Position numbers and translations under genes: made by a program
NCBI RefSeq assembly: GCF_001426745.1
Contig: NZ_LMFI01000001.1
Coordinates: 410,000-473,999, forward strand
DNA length: 64,000 bases
Direction: 5' to 3'
From: Nocardioides sp. Root140
GTDB taxonomy: Bacteria; Actinomycetota; Actinomycetes; Propionibacteriales; Nocardioidaceae
Shown here: piece after piece, positions 56,501 through 64,000 of the stretch
How positions within the stretch are numbered: position 1 is the first letter of the stretch
Layout: every line of letters begins with the position of its first letter
The notes under the pieces: generated by a model
What the model saw: only the letters and a program-made list of their open reading frames with translations
Told to the model about the DNA's origin: nothing
Databases searched by the model: none

Positions 56501-56773
56501 ATGTCGCTCGAGGGCGGTGCGCTCGGCGGGCCGGTGATCGTGTTGCTGGGCTACGTGATCGGCGGTCGGCTGGGCATCGTCTGGAGCGATCCGCTGCTCC
56601 TGGCCCTGTTGGGGCTGCCGATCCTGGTTGCCGCACCCTTCCTGCTGCTCCCGCGCCGACGCGCCGATGCGGTCAGGTTCATCGTCGGATCCCTGCTGGG
56701 CATCGCGATCCTGGTCGTGGTGGTCGTCGGCGGCATCTCGCTGGTGGCCAGCATGCTCTCGGACCCGGCGTGA
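56501..56773 (+). CDS. Small membrane protein, three hydrophobic segments
   Basis: A 90-residue protein with three predicted membrane helices (GPVIVLLGYVIGGRLGI, PLLLALLGLPILVAAPFLLL, and LLGIAILVVVVVGGISLV). I do not recognise the family. ATG 56501 or TTG 56477 could be the start; neither has a good ribosome site. It lies between cdsA and the phosphatase gene on the same strand, with gaps of 32 and 13 bases. Confidence 0.6.
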   Translation: MSLEGGALGGPVIVLLGYVIGGRLGIVWSDPLLLALLGLPILVAAPFLLLPRRRADAVRFIVGSLLGIAILVVVVVGGISLVASMLSDPA

Positions 56774-56786
56774 GGCGGCGAGGTCG

Positions 56787-57314
56787 ATGACCCTGTTCCT
56801 GGTCCGTCACGGGCGTCCCTTGCCGGTGGCCGGCGTGCCCGCGCACGCGTGGTCGCTCGACCCCACGGGCTTCGATGCCGTGTGGGCGCTGCGCGACGCG
56901 TTGCCGGCGCGGGCGGCGTGGTTCAGCTCTCCCGAGCCGAAGGCGACCGAGACGGCGCAGCTGTTGACCGACGGACAGGTCGGCGTCATTGACGAGCTTC
57001 GCGAGCACGTGCGTGAGAACACCGACTGGATCGACGACTTCGAGGCGGTGGTTTCTGCGGCCTTCGACGCCCCCGGCGTGGCGGCGTACGACGGGTGGGA
57101 GCCGCTGGCCGCCTGCCGGGACCGTGTCGTCCCCGCCGTACGCCGAGTGCTGGACGTGCACCACGACCAGGACGTCGTGCTGGTCGGGCACGGCACCGCG
57201 TGGACGCTGGTCGTCGCCGCACTCTCGGGTCAGGCGCCCGACCTGGAACGCTGGGCGGCACTGGCCATGCCCGACGTCATCGTCGTCCCGGTCACCAGCC
57301 CAGGACGACCTTGA
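56787..57314 (+). CDS. Histidine phosphatase (phosphoglycerate mutase-like) family protein
   Basis: A 175-residue protein. TLFLVRHGRPLP is the catalytic RHG motif at residues 5-12; the second His is in VLVGHGTAWTLVV. It lacks the large insert of cofactor-dependent phosphoglycerate mutase and is more likely a small phosphatase with unknown substrate. GAGG lies before the ATG. Its last 23 bases overlap the 3' end of the convergent lipoprotein gene. Confidence 0.88.
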   Translation: MTLFLVRHGRPLPVAGVPAHAWSLDPTGFDAVWALRDALPARAAWFSSPEPKATETAQLLTDGQVGVIDELREHVRENTDWIDDFEAVVSAAFDAPGVAAYDGWEPLAACRDRVVPAVRRVLDVHHDQDVVLVGHGTAWTLVVAALSGQAPDLERWAALAMPDVIVVPVTSPGRP

Positions 57315-57990
57315 GGCCCGAGCTGATCAGCCTCTGCCACTCCGACTCGCTCCACTGGCCCTCGGGTGCGCCGTACTGCACGGCGATCAGGTAGGTGCCG
57401 AGCGAGCGGGCGACGAACCGCGATCGGTACTTCACGCCCGCGGCGGTGACGTAGGTCAGGTCCTGCTTCACGAACTCGACCGTGCCGTGGTCGGTCTGCA
57501 GCAACGCGGTGCCGTACGTCGGCGTGCTGACCTTCGAGATCTGGGAGTTCTGGGACAGCTCAGCGTGGTACTTCACCAACCAGGCCTTGGAGTCGGCCGC
57601 GTCGCTGGAGTTCGATCCGGCCTCCTTCAGCTGGTACGACGTGAACAGCGCGTCGCTGCCGTTGCGGGTGAGCTGGTTGACGCCCTTCTGGTCGCGGGTG
57701 GTGAACGTCCAGCCCTTGACCACCACGGGGAAGGCCCACATCGGTGCCGTTCCCGGCTGCTGGGCGTCGGTGGTGAGCGGCAGCTCGGTGAGGCCGTCGG
57801 GTGGAGTGCCGGTCGGATCCGTCGGGTCCGTCGACTCGGTCGGGTCCGTCGAGGTGGTGTCGTCGTCGGGGGAGGCGGCCGACGAGCTGGAGGTTCCGGC
57901 GTCGTCGGACGAGTCGTCGCAGGCAGCATGGGCGAGCAGGGCGGTGCAGACGAGCGTGGCCGCCAGGCCTCGACGTACGTGGAGCTGCAT
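57292..57990 (-). CDS. Lipoprotein with acidic Thr/Asp linker
   Basis: A 232-residue protein with a signal segment (LAATLVCTALLAHAAC) ending in a lipobox Cys near residue 23. A Ser/Asp/Thr/Pro linker (TSTDPTESTDPTDPTGTP) of about 40 residues leads to a globular domain with alternating polar and aromatic residues (MWAFPVVVKGWTF, SRFVARSLGTYLIAVQYGA). I do not recognise the domain. ATG 57990 has AAAGG upstream. It overlaps the phosphatase gene tail to tail by 23 bases and is divergent from the META-domain gene. Confidence 0.78.
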   Translation of the reverse strand: MQLHVRRGLAATLVCTALLAHAACDDSSDDAGTSSSSAASPDDDTTSTDPTESTDPTDPTGTPPDGLTELPLTTDAQQPGTAPMWAFPVVVKGWTFTTRDQKGVNQLTRNGSDALFTSYQLKEAGSNSSDAADSKAWLVKYHAELSQNSQISKVSTPTYGTALLQTDHGTVEFVKQDLTYVTAAGVKYRSRFVARSLGTYLIAVQYGAPEGQWSESEWQRLISSGLKVVLGW

Positions 57991-58085
57991 GGTGTGCCTT
58001 TCGAGAGCGGAACCGTCGGCGCGTCCGACCCGTCCCATCCATGCCCGGTGCGAGGGTCTCGGAAACACGGCGAAAAGGTGACGCG

Positions 58086-58916
58086 ATGAGCAGGTTGACG
58101 GTGTTGTTGGTGGGGTTTCTCCTGGTCGTCACAGGGTGTGGCACGGAGAACGACTCGGAGGGCGTGGACCAGTCGTCCGACCAGTCCGCCAGCCAAACAC
58201 CCAGCCAAACGCCCGGCCAGTCGTCCGGTGAGTCATCGCTCAGCGGCTCCTGGGTGGTCACCGCGATGGAACAGGACGGACAACCCCGCGACCTCGCGCC
58301 CGGCACCACGGTCACCTTCGAGTTCACCGACGAACGGGTCACCGTGGCCACCGGGTGCAACGGGCTGTTCGGCACCTACCGGTACGCCGACGGCACCCTC
58401 AGGATCTACGGACTGGGCGGCACGATGATGGGCTGCGGTGGCCCGCGGATGGAGCAGGAGGCCTGGCTGAGCGAGCAGCTCGTGAAGTCGATCGAGGTCG
58501 AGCCGGAAGACGGGCTTCGCCTCACCACCGACGACGCCGCGTTCGTCCTCGAAGGAGCGCCGAAGGTCGAGGACACCACGCTGGCAGGCACGACCTGGCA
58601 GCTGGACTCACTGATCGACGGCCAGACGGTGAGCTCCGTGCCGCAGGGCACGACTGCGAGTCTCACCCTCACCAGTGACGGCACGCTCCAGGTCGACACG
58701 GGCTGCAACACCGGCGGGGGATCGGTGAAGGTCGGCACCGCGACCCTCCGGGTCGGGCCGCTGATGACCACGAAGATGGCCTGTGTGGATCCTGCGCGCC
58801 AGCAGGTGGAGGCCGCGTTCACCAAGGTGCTGAACGGGACCGTGGGCTACACGGTCGAGGCGGACCGGCTGACGCTCACCAAGGGTGACTCGGGTCTGGG
58901 ATTCACCGTGAAGTGA
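58086..58916 (+). CDS. Lipoprotein with two META (HslJ-like) domains
   Basis: A 276-residue protein. Signal segment and lipobox VVTGC near residue 18, then a Gln/Ser/Pro linker. Two META-like domains follow: [15 protein letters not shown] to MMGCGG (about 55-160) and [16 protein letters not shown] to [10 protein letters not shown] (about 170-276). Each has the TGCN and CG/C turn motifs ([18 protein letters not shown]). META domains occur on surface and stress-linked proteins such as HslJ; function is unclear. Start ATG 58086 with AAAAGG upstream. Confidence 0.85.
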   Translation: MSRLTVLLVGFLLVVTGCGTENDSEGVDQSSDQSASQTPSQTPGQSSGESSLSGSWVVTAMEQDGQPRDLAPGTTVTFEFTDERVTVATGCNGLFGTYRYADGTLRIYGLGGTMMGCGGPRMEQEAWLSEQLVKSIEVEPEDGLRLTTDDAAFVLEGAPKVEDTTLAGTTWQLDSLIDGQTVSSVPQGTTASLTLTSDGTLQVDTGCNTGGGSVKVGTATLRVGPLMTTKMACVDPARQQVEAAFTKVLNGTVGYTVEADRLTLTKGDSGLGFTVK

Positions 58917-58941
58917 CCTTGGGTGGGACACTGGGTCGGTC

Positions 58942-60066
58942 ATGAGTGAGCCGATCAAGACCCTGCCCCTCGTCTTCGACGAACCCCGCGGACGCAAGAA
59001 GCCCCCGCGGCACCTTGCCGACCTCGACGAGGCCGGCCGCAAGGACCTGCTCACCGAAGCCGGTCTGCCCGGCTTCCGCGCCAAGCAGCTGTCCAACCAC
59101 TACTTCTCCCGGCTGGTCGACGACCCCGCCGAGATGACCGACCTGCCGGCCGGGCAGCGCGACGAGCTCGTCTCCACCCTGCTGCCCAGCCTGATGACCC
59201 CGCTCCGCACGCTCGAGGCCGACAAGGGCGCCACCGTCAAGACGCTCTGGAAGCTCTTCGACGGCGCCCTGGTCGAGTCCGTGCTGATGCGCTATCCCGG
59301 CCGGGTCACCATGTGTGTCTCCAGCCAGGCCGGCTGCGGCATGGCCTGCCCGTTCTGCGCCACCGGCCAGGGCGGTCTCCAGCGCAACATGTCGACCGCC
59401 GAGATCGTCGAGCAGGTCGTTGCCGGTGCCCGCGCGCTCCAGCGTGGCGAGGTCGCCGGTGGCCCCGGTCGGGTCTCCAACGTGGTCTTCATGGGCATGG
59501 GCGAGCCGATGGCCAACTACAAGGCGATGATCGCCGCCGTGCGCCGCTTCGTCGATCCGTCTCCCGCCGGGCTGGGCATGTCCGCGCGCCACATCACCGT
59601 CTCCACGGTCGGCCTCGTGCCGCGCATGAAGCAGCTGGCCGAGGAGGGCATTCCGGTCACGCTGGCGCTCTCGCTCCATGCGCCCGACGACGAGCTCCGC
59701 AACGAGCTGGTGCCGATCAACACCCGTTTCTCGGTCGCCGAGACCGTCGAGGCCGCGTGGAACTACGCGGCCGTCACCAAGCGTCGGGTCTCGATCGAAT
59801 ACGCCATGATGCGCGGCATCAACGACCAGGCGTGGCGCGCCGACCTGCTCGGCGACGTGCTCAACTCGTACGGCGACTGGGGCTGGGTGCACGTCAACCT
59901 GATCCCGCTGAACCCGACCCCCGGCTCCAAGTGGACCGCCTCCGACCCCGCCGACGAGCGCGAGTTCGTGCGCCGCCTCGAGGCCAAGGGCATCCCCACC
60001 ACCGTGCGCGACACCCGCGGCAGCGACATCGACGGAGCCTGCGGCCAGCTCGCCGCCGTGGAGTAG
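58942..60066 (+). CDS. rlmN: 23S rRNA/tRNA (adenine-C2)-methyltransferase RlmN
   Basis: A 374-residue radical-SAM enzyme that methylates A2503 of 23S rRNA and A37 of some tRNAs. The iron-sulfur cluster motif is CGMACPFC within [28 protein letters not shown] and NEL-type loops ([13 protein letters not shown]) follow; the methyl-carrying Cys is in [10 protein letters not shown] near the end. The N-terminal accessory domain ([19 protein letters not shown]) is present. It is followed by a complex inverted-repeat region. Confidence 0.97.
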   Translation: MSEPIKTLPLVFDEPRGRKKPPRHLADLDEAGRKDLLTEAGLPGFRAKQLSNHYFSRLVDDPAEMTDLPAGQRDELVSTLLPSLMTPLRTLEADKGATVKTLWKLFDGALVESVLMRYPGRVTMCVSSQAGCGMACPFCATGQGGLQRNMSTAEIVEQVVAGARALQRGEVAGGPGRVSNVVFMGMGEPMANYKAMIAAVRRFVDPSPAGLGMSARHITVSTVGLVPRMKQLAEEGIPVTLALSLHAPDDELRNELVPINTRFSVAETVEAAWNYAAVTKRRVSIEYAMMRGINDQAWRADLLGDVLNSYGDWGWVHVNLIPLNPTPGSKWTASDPADEREFVRRLEAKGIPTTVRDTRGSDIDGACGQLAAVE

Positions 60067-60159
60067 TCGACCCGTCGCCAGTTTTGGTCGACCTGTCGTG
60101 AATTCGTCCCCGCTGGGGAGAACTGGCGACGGGTCGATGGCAACTCACGACGGGTCGAC
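60067..60159. repeat. Crossed inverted repeats (A-B-hairpin-A'-B') after rlmN
   Basis: TCGACCCGTCGCCAGTT (60067-60083) has a perfect inverted copy at 60121-60137. GTCGACCTGTCGTGA (60087-60101) has an inverted copy with one mismatch at 60145-60159. Between them TCCCC-GCT-GGGGA (60107-60119) forms a small hairpin. A and B resemble each other, so other pairings are possible. Confidence 0.93.
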
Positions 60160-60221
60160 GTTGGGCACGGGTTCACGTGTCGTCCATCCCGAACTCCGTG
60201 TCCGTTCCGGCGTCGTCCCTA

Positions 60222-60254
60222 CCTTCGAATCAGAGGTTGCACCCGATTCGAAGG
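60222..60254. promoter_or_regulatory. 10-bp inverted repeat over the ribosome site of the glycosyltransferase gene
   Basis: CCTTCGAATC (60222-60231) and GATTCGAAGG (60245-60254) are perfect inverted copies, 13 bases apart. The right arm overlaps GAAGGGG, the ribosome site of the ATG at 60262. TACCTT (60220-60225), a possible -10, overlaps the left arm. Confidence 0.6.
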
Positions 60255-60261
60255 GGACACG

Positions 60262-61494
60262 ATGCGCCACCGACGCAGGCCTGCCGACCCACCGGTAGTG
60301 ACCAACCTTCACGAACTCCCCGCCACGACAGGCCGCCTCCGCGTGCTCGTCGTGGCGGAGTCGTTCCTGCCCCAGATCAACGGGGTCACCAACTCCGTAC
60401 GTCGCGTGCTCGAGCACCTCGCCGCGCAGGGACATGACGCCGAGCTGATCGCACCGACCGGCCCGGCGACGTACGCCGGCTTCCCGGTGACCCGGGTGCG
60501 GGGGGCCAGGTTGCCGTTCTACAAGGAGTTCCGGATCGGCCTCGAGTCACGTCGCCGGCTCCGCCACGCGATGGAGCGGTTCCGCCCCGACGTCGTGCAC
60601 ATCGCGTCGCCGGCCACGCTCGGCTACCAGGCGGCACGCGCCGCCGACGACCTCGGGATCCCCTCCGTGGCGATCTACCAGACCGACCTGGTCGGCTTCG
60701 CCGCGCAGTACGACGTGCCGGGCGGAGCGCGAGCGATGACCGCGCTGACCCGCAAGATCCACGTCGGGGTGGGCCGCACGCTGGCGCCGTCGAGTGCCAG
60801 CCTGCGCCAGCTCGAGCTGATGGGTGTGCCCGGGCTGGCCCTGTGGCCGCGCGGCGTCGACCTCGAGCTCTTCGACCCGCGACGGCGATCGGCGCAGCTG
60901 CGGCAGCGGATCGGCGACGACCTGCTGGTCGGCTACATCGGCCGGCTGGCCCCCGAGAAGGAGCTCGACCTACTCACCCACCTGCTGGACATCGAGGGGA
61001 TCAGGCTGGTCATCGTCGGCGGCGGGCCGGAGGAGCAGAACCTCCGGCGACTGCTGCCAGACGCCAGCTTCCTGGGACTCCTGCACGGCGAGGAGCTTGC
61101 CTCGGCGTACGCCTCGCTCGACGTCTTCGTGCACACCGGTCGCCACGAGACCTACTGCCAGGCGGCGCAGGAGGCGCTGGCCTCCGGCGTCCCCGTCGTG
61201 GCGCCGCGTTCCGGTGGGCCGATCGACGTGGTCGCCGACGGCGCAGGGTTCCTCTACGAGCCCGGCAGCGGCGCCGACCTCAGGTCGTACGTCGAGCGGC
61301 TGGTCGAGGACCCGATGCTGCGTCGGCGCATGCAGTCGACCGCACGACGCAGCGTCGAGGGGCGCTCCTGGTGGGCGGTCAACGAAGCACTCGTCGGGCA
61401 CTACCGCGAGGTCATCAGGGAGACCGGGCTCCGCGGGACCAAGACCAGCAATCCAGCCAGTCAGGGCACACGCCGACTCGGCGTGGCCAGTTGA
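60262..61494 (+). CDS. GT4 family glycosyltransferase (alpha-mannosyltransferase-like)
   Basis: A 410-residue GT-B enzyme. VVAESFLPQINGVTNSVRRV is the GT4 N-terminal motif with the Gly-rich loop; GYIGRLAPEKELDLL and VIVGGGPEEQNLRRLLP begin the C-terminal donor domain, and HETYCQAAQEALASGVPVVAP is the EX7E-type donor site. The pattern is close to GDP-mannose-dependent transferases such as MgtA/PimB' of the Corynebacteriales; the acceptor is unknown. ATG 60262 has AAGGGGAC upstream. The nucleotide-sugar dehydrogenase follows after 24 bases. Confidence 0.88.
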   Translation: MRHRRRPADPPVVTNLHELPATTGRLRVLVVAESFLPQINGVTNSVRRVLEHLAAQGHDAELIAPTGPATYAGFPVTRVRGARLPFYKEFRIGLESRRRLRHAMERFRPDVVHIASPATLGYQAARAADDLGIPSVAIYQTDLVGFAAQYDVPGGARAMTALTRKIHVGVGRTLAPSSASLRQLELMGVPGLALWPRGVDLELFDPRRRSAQLRQRIGDDLLVGYIGRLAPEKELDLLTHLLDIEGIRLVIVGGGPEEQNLRRLLPDASFLGLLHGEELASAYASLDVFVHTGRHETYCQAAQEALASGVPVVAPRSGGPIDVVADGAGFLYEPGSGADLRSYVERLVEDPMLRRRMQSTARRSVEGRSWWAVNEALVGHYREVIRETGLRGTKTSNPASQGTRRLGVAS

Positions 61495-61518
61495 AGCAGA
61501 ACTGTTGAGGAGGACACC

Positions 61519-62880
61519 GTGAGCACACGCATCTCCGTCATCGGCACCGGCTATCTCGGGGCCACCCACGCCGCAGGCATGGCCGAGCTCGGCTTCGAGG
61601 TGATCGGTGTCGACACCGACGCCGCCAAGGTCCGCGCCCTCGCCACCGGCCAGGTCCCCTTCTTCGAGCCCGGACTTCCGGAGCTCCTCAGCAAGCACGT
61701 CGCCTCCGGGCGCCTGCGCTTCACGACCTCTCTCGAGGAGGCTGCCCGGTTCGCCGACATCCACTTCGTCTGCGTCGGCACACCACAGGGCGCCAACGGT
61801 GCGGCCGACCTGAGCTACCTGCACGCCGTGGTCGACGGACTGGTCCCGGCCCTCGAGCGGCCGGCGTTGATCGTCGGCAAGTCGACCGTGCCGGTGGGCA
61901 CCGCCGAGGCGCTGCTCGATCGCATCGAGGCCCTCGGGGCGAAGGACGTGGAGCTGGCCTGGAACCCGGAGTTCCTCCGCGAGGGCCACGCCGTGCACGA
62001 CACACTGCACCCCAACCGGCTGGTCTTCGGCATCAACGCGCCCGGTGCCGAGTGGGCACTGCGCAAGGTCTATGCCGCCGCGATCGCGGAGGGCTCGCCC
62101 GTGGTGGTGAGCAACCTGCCGACCGCCGAGCTGGTGAAGGTGTCGGCGAACGCTTTCCTGGCCACGAAGATCTCCTTCATCAACGCGATGGCGGAGCTGT
62201 GTGAGCTGACCGGTGCGGACGTCACGTCACTGGCCGATGCGCTCGGCCACGACGACCGCATCGGTCGCAAGTTCCTCGGTGCCGGGCTCGGCTACGGCGG
62301 AGGCTGCCTGCCGAAGGACGTGCGTGCCCTGGTGGCCCGCGCCGAGGAGCTGGGGTCGGGCCGGTCCGTGGAGTTCCTGCACGGGGTCGAGGCGATCAAC
62401 GGCCGGCGCCGCGACCGCGTGGTCGACGAGGCGCTCTCGGTGCTGCGGAACGTGGACGGCCGGGCCTTCGGCCGGGTGGCCGTGCTGGGTGCCTCGTTCA
62501 AGCCGCTCTCCGACGATGTCCGCGACTCGCCCGCCCTCGACGTGGCCCGCCGGCTCCACCAGGCCGGTGCGTGGGTGACGGTCTACGACCCGCAGGCGGC
62601 CGTGCCCGCACGTTCGGTGGCCCCGGAGCTGCGGTACGCCGCCAACGCGGTGGCCGCCTGCCGCAAGGCCGACGTCGTGCTGCACCTGACCGACTGGGCG
62701 GAGTTCCGCGACCTCGACCCGGCCCGGCTGCGCCAGGCGGCCCGGGGGAGCGTGCTCATCGACGCCCGCAACACCCTCGACCCGGAGCCCTGGCTGGCCG
62801 CCGGATGGGACGTGCGGACGCTCGGCACCCTGGTGCGCCAGCCCGCGGTCGGCGTACCGGCGAAGTCGCTGGTCGGCTGA
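61519..62880 (+). CDS. UDP-glucose 6-dehydrogenase-type nucleotide-sugar dehydrogenase
   Basis: A 453-residue oxidoreductase with the three-domain UDP-glucose dehydrogenase layout. RISVIGTGYLGATHAAGMAE is the NAD-binding motif; WNPEFLREGHAVHD and AELVKVSANAFLATKISFIN are central blocks. The catalytic Cys is in GYGGGCLPKDVRAL. It oxidises UDP-glucose or a related sugar to the uronate, for cell-surface glycans. Start GTG 61519 with GAGGAGG. It is likely co-transcribed with the glycosyltransferase. Confidence 0.92.
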   Translation: MSTRISVIGTGYLGATHAAGMAELGFEVIGVDTDAAKVRALATGQVPFFEPGLPELLSKHVASGRLRFTTSLEEAARFADIHFVCVGTPQGANGAADLSYLHAVVDGLVPALERPALIVGKSTVPVGTAEALLDRIEALGAKDVELAWNPEFLREGHAVHDTLHPNRLVFGINAPGAEWALRKVYAAAIAEGSPVVVSNLPTAELVKVSANAFLATKISFINAMAELCELTGADVTSLADALGHDDRIGRKFLGAGLGYGGGCLPKDVRALVARAEELGSGRSVEFLHGVEAINGRRRDRVVDEALSVLRNVDGRAFGRVAVLGASFKPLSDDVRDSPALDVARRLHQAGAWVTVYDPQAAVPARSVAPELRYAANAVAACRKADVVLHLTDWAEFRDLDPARLRQAARGSVLIDARNTLDPEPWLAAGWDVRTLGTLVRQPAVGVPAKSLVG

Positions 62881-62973
62881 GTCCCAACCGCATCAGTGGA
62901 GCGCGTTTGAGTCGATCTTCCCGGTGGCATGCTGGCGGCGGCAACAACGTCAGCGCAGGGAAGAGGATCACGC

Positions 62974-63975
<1,002 letters not shown>

Positions 63976-63987
63976 TCGGCGCGTGTG

Positions 63988-64000
63988 ATGACTGCCCATC
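63988..64000 (+). CDS. Possible start of the next gene (cut by window end)
   Basis: ATG at 63988 opens MTAH and runs off the end. In related genomes a DUF58 protein gene follows MoxR here, so this may be its start. Only 13 bases are visible and GTGs at 63983 and 63985 are alternatives. Confidence 0.25.

Noticed and set aside
60222..60254. TTCGAATC as part of a tRNA T-arm
   Set aside because: No acceptor, D or anticodon stems can be built around it; it is half of a simple inverted repeat.

Overview
The window looks like a chromosomal core segment of a high-GC actinomycete, most likely Nocardioides or another member of the Nocardioidaceae/Propionibacteriales. The evidence is gene order, about 70% GC by eye, many GTG/TTG starts, and many leaderless genes whose start codon lies 7 nt after a TANNNT box. 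Actinobacterial families such as a SepIVA-like protein, DUF3515, DUF2469 and GlnR-type boxes agree. No tRNA, rRNA, CRISPR array, insertion sequence or prophage was seen.

Layout. 1-7.4 kb: the end of an HU-like gene, cofC, plsC-gpsA, a cystathionine lyase-type enzyme, an orotate phosphoribosyltransferase-like gene, ddl, a DUF3515 lipoprotein, a stand-alone AsnC-type domain and thiL. 7.4-16.5 kb: rpmB, a FakA/DhaL protein, recG-rsmD-coaD, sepIVA-like, DUF177, rpmF, rnc, mutM and a small coiled-coil gene. 16.5-20.9 kb: a large SARP/NB-ARC/TPR regulator divergent from an MFS exporter. 21-35 kb: smc, a thioesterase, ftsY, a duplicated amtB-glnK pair with GlnR-type boxes, glnD and ffh. 35-41.2 kb: the most accessory part, with a methyltransferase, NYN protein, amidohydrolase, FkbM methyltransferase, VanW protein and Tat-exported sulfatase. 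41.4-57 kb: a translation, processing and envelope run, rpsP-khpA-rimM-trmD-rplS-lepB-rnhB-DUF2469-yraN-comM-dprA-xerC, an M23 peptidase, then rpsB-tsf-pyrH-frr-cdsA. 57-64 kb: two lipoproteins, rlmN, a GT4 glycosyltransferase, a UDP-glucose dehydrogenase-type enzyme and a MoxR ATPase.

Functionally the window joins protein targeting (ffh, ftsY, lepB), ribosome and tRNA work (S2, S16, L19, L28, L32, EF-Ts, RRF, RimM, TrmD, RlmN, RsmD), nitrogen sensing (AmtB, GlnK, GlnD), chromosome maintenance (Smc, RecG, DprA, XerC, MutM) and envelope synthesis (PlsC, GpsA, CdsA, Ddl).

I found no clear new multi-gene system. The unusual points are smaller: a TrmD-GNAT fusion; ribosomal protein S2 with an extra C-terminal domain; leaders of rplS and rpsB with mutually exclusive pairings; a nested palindrome inside the start of leaderless lepB; a Y-shaped palindrome between the two amtB-glnK pairs; an AmtB with Glu in place of the first pore His; an 18-codon ORF bridging recG and rsmD; several families of intergenic repeats; and an apparent excess of the hexamer CGTACG.
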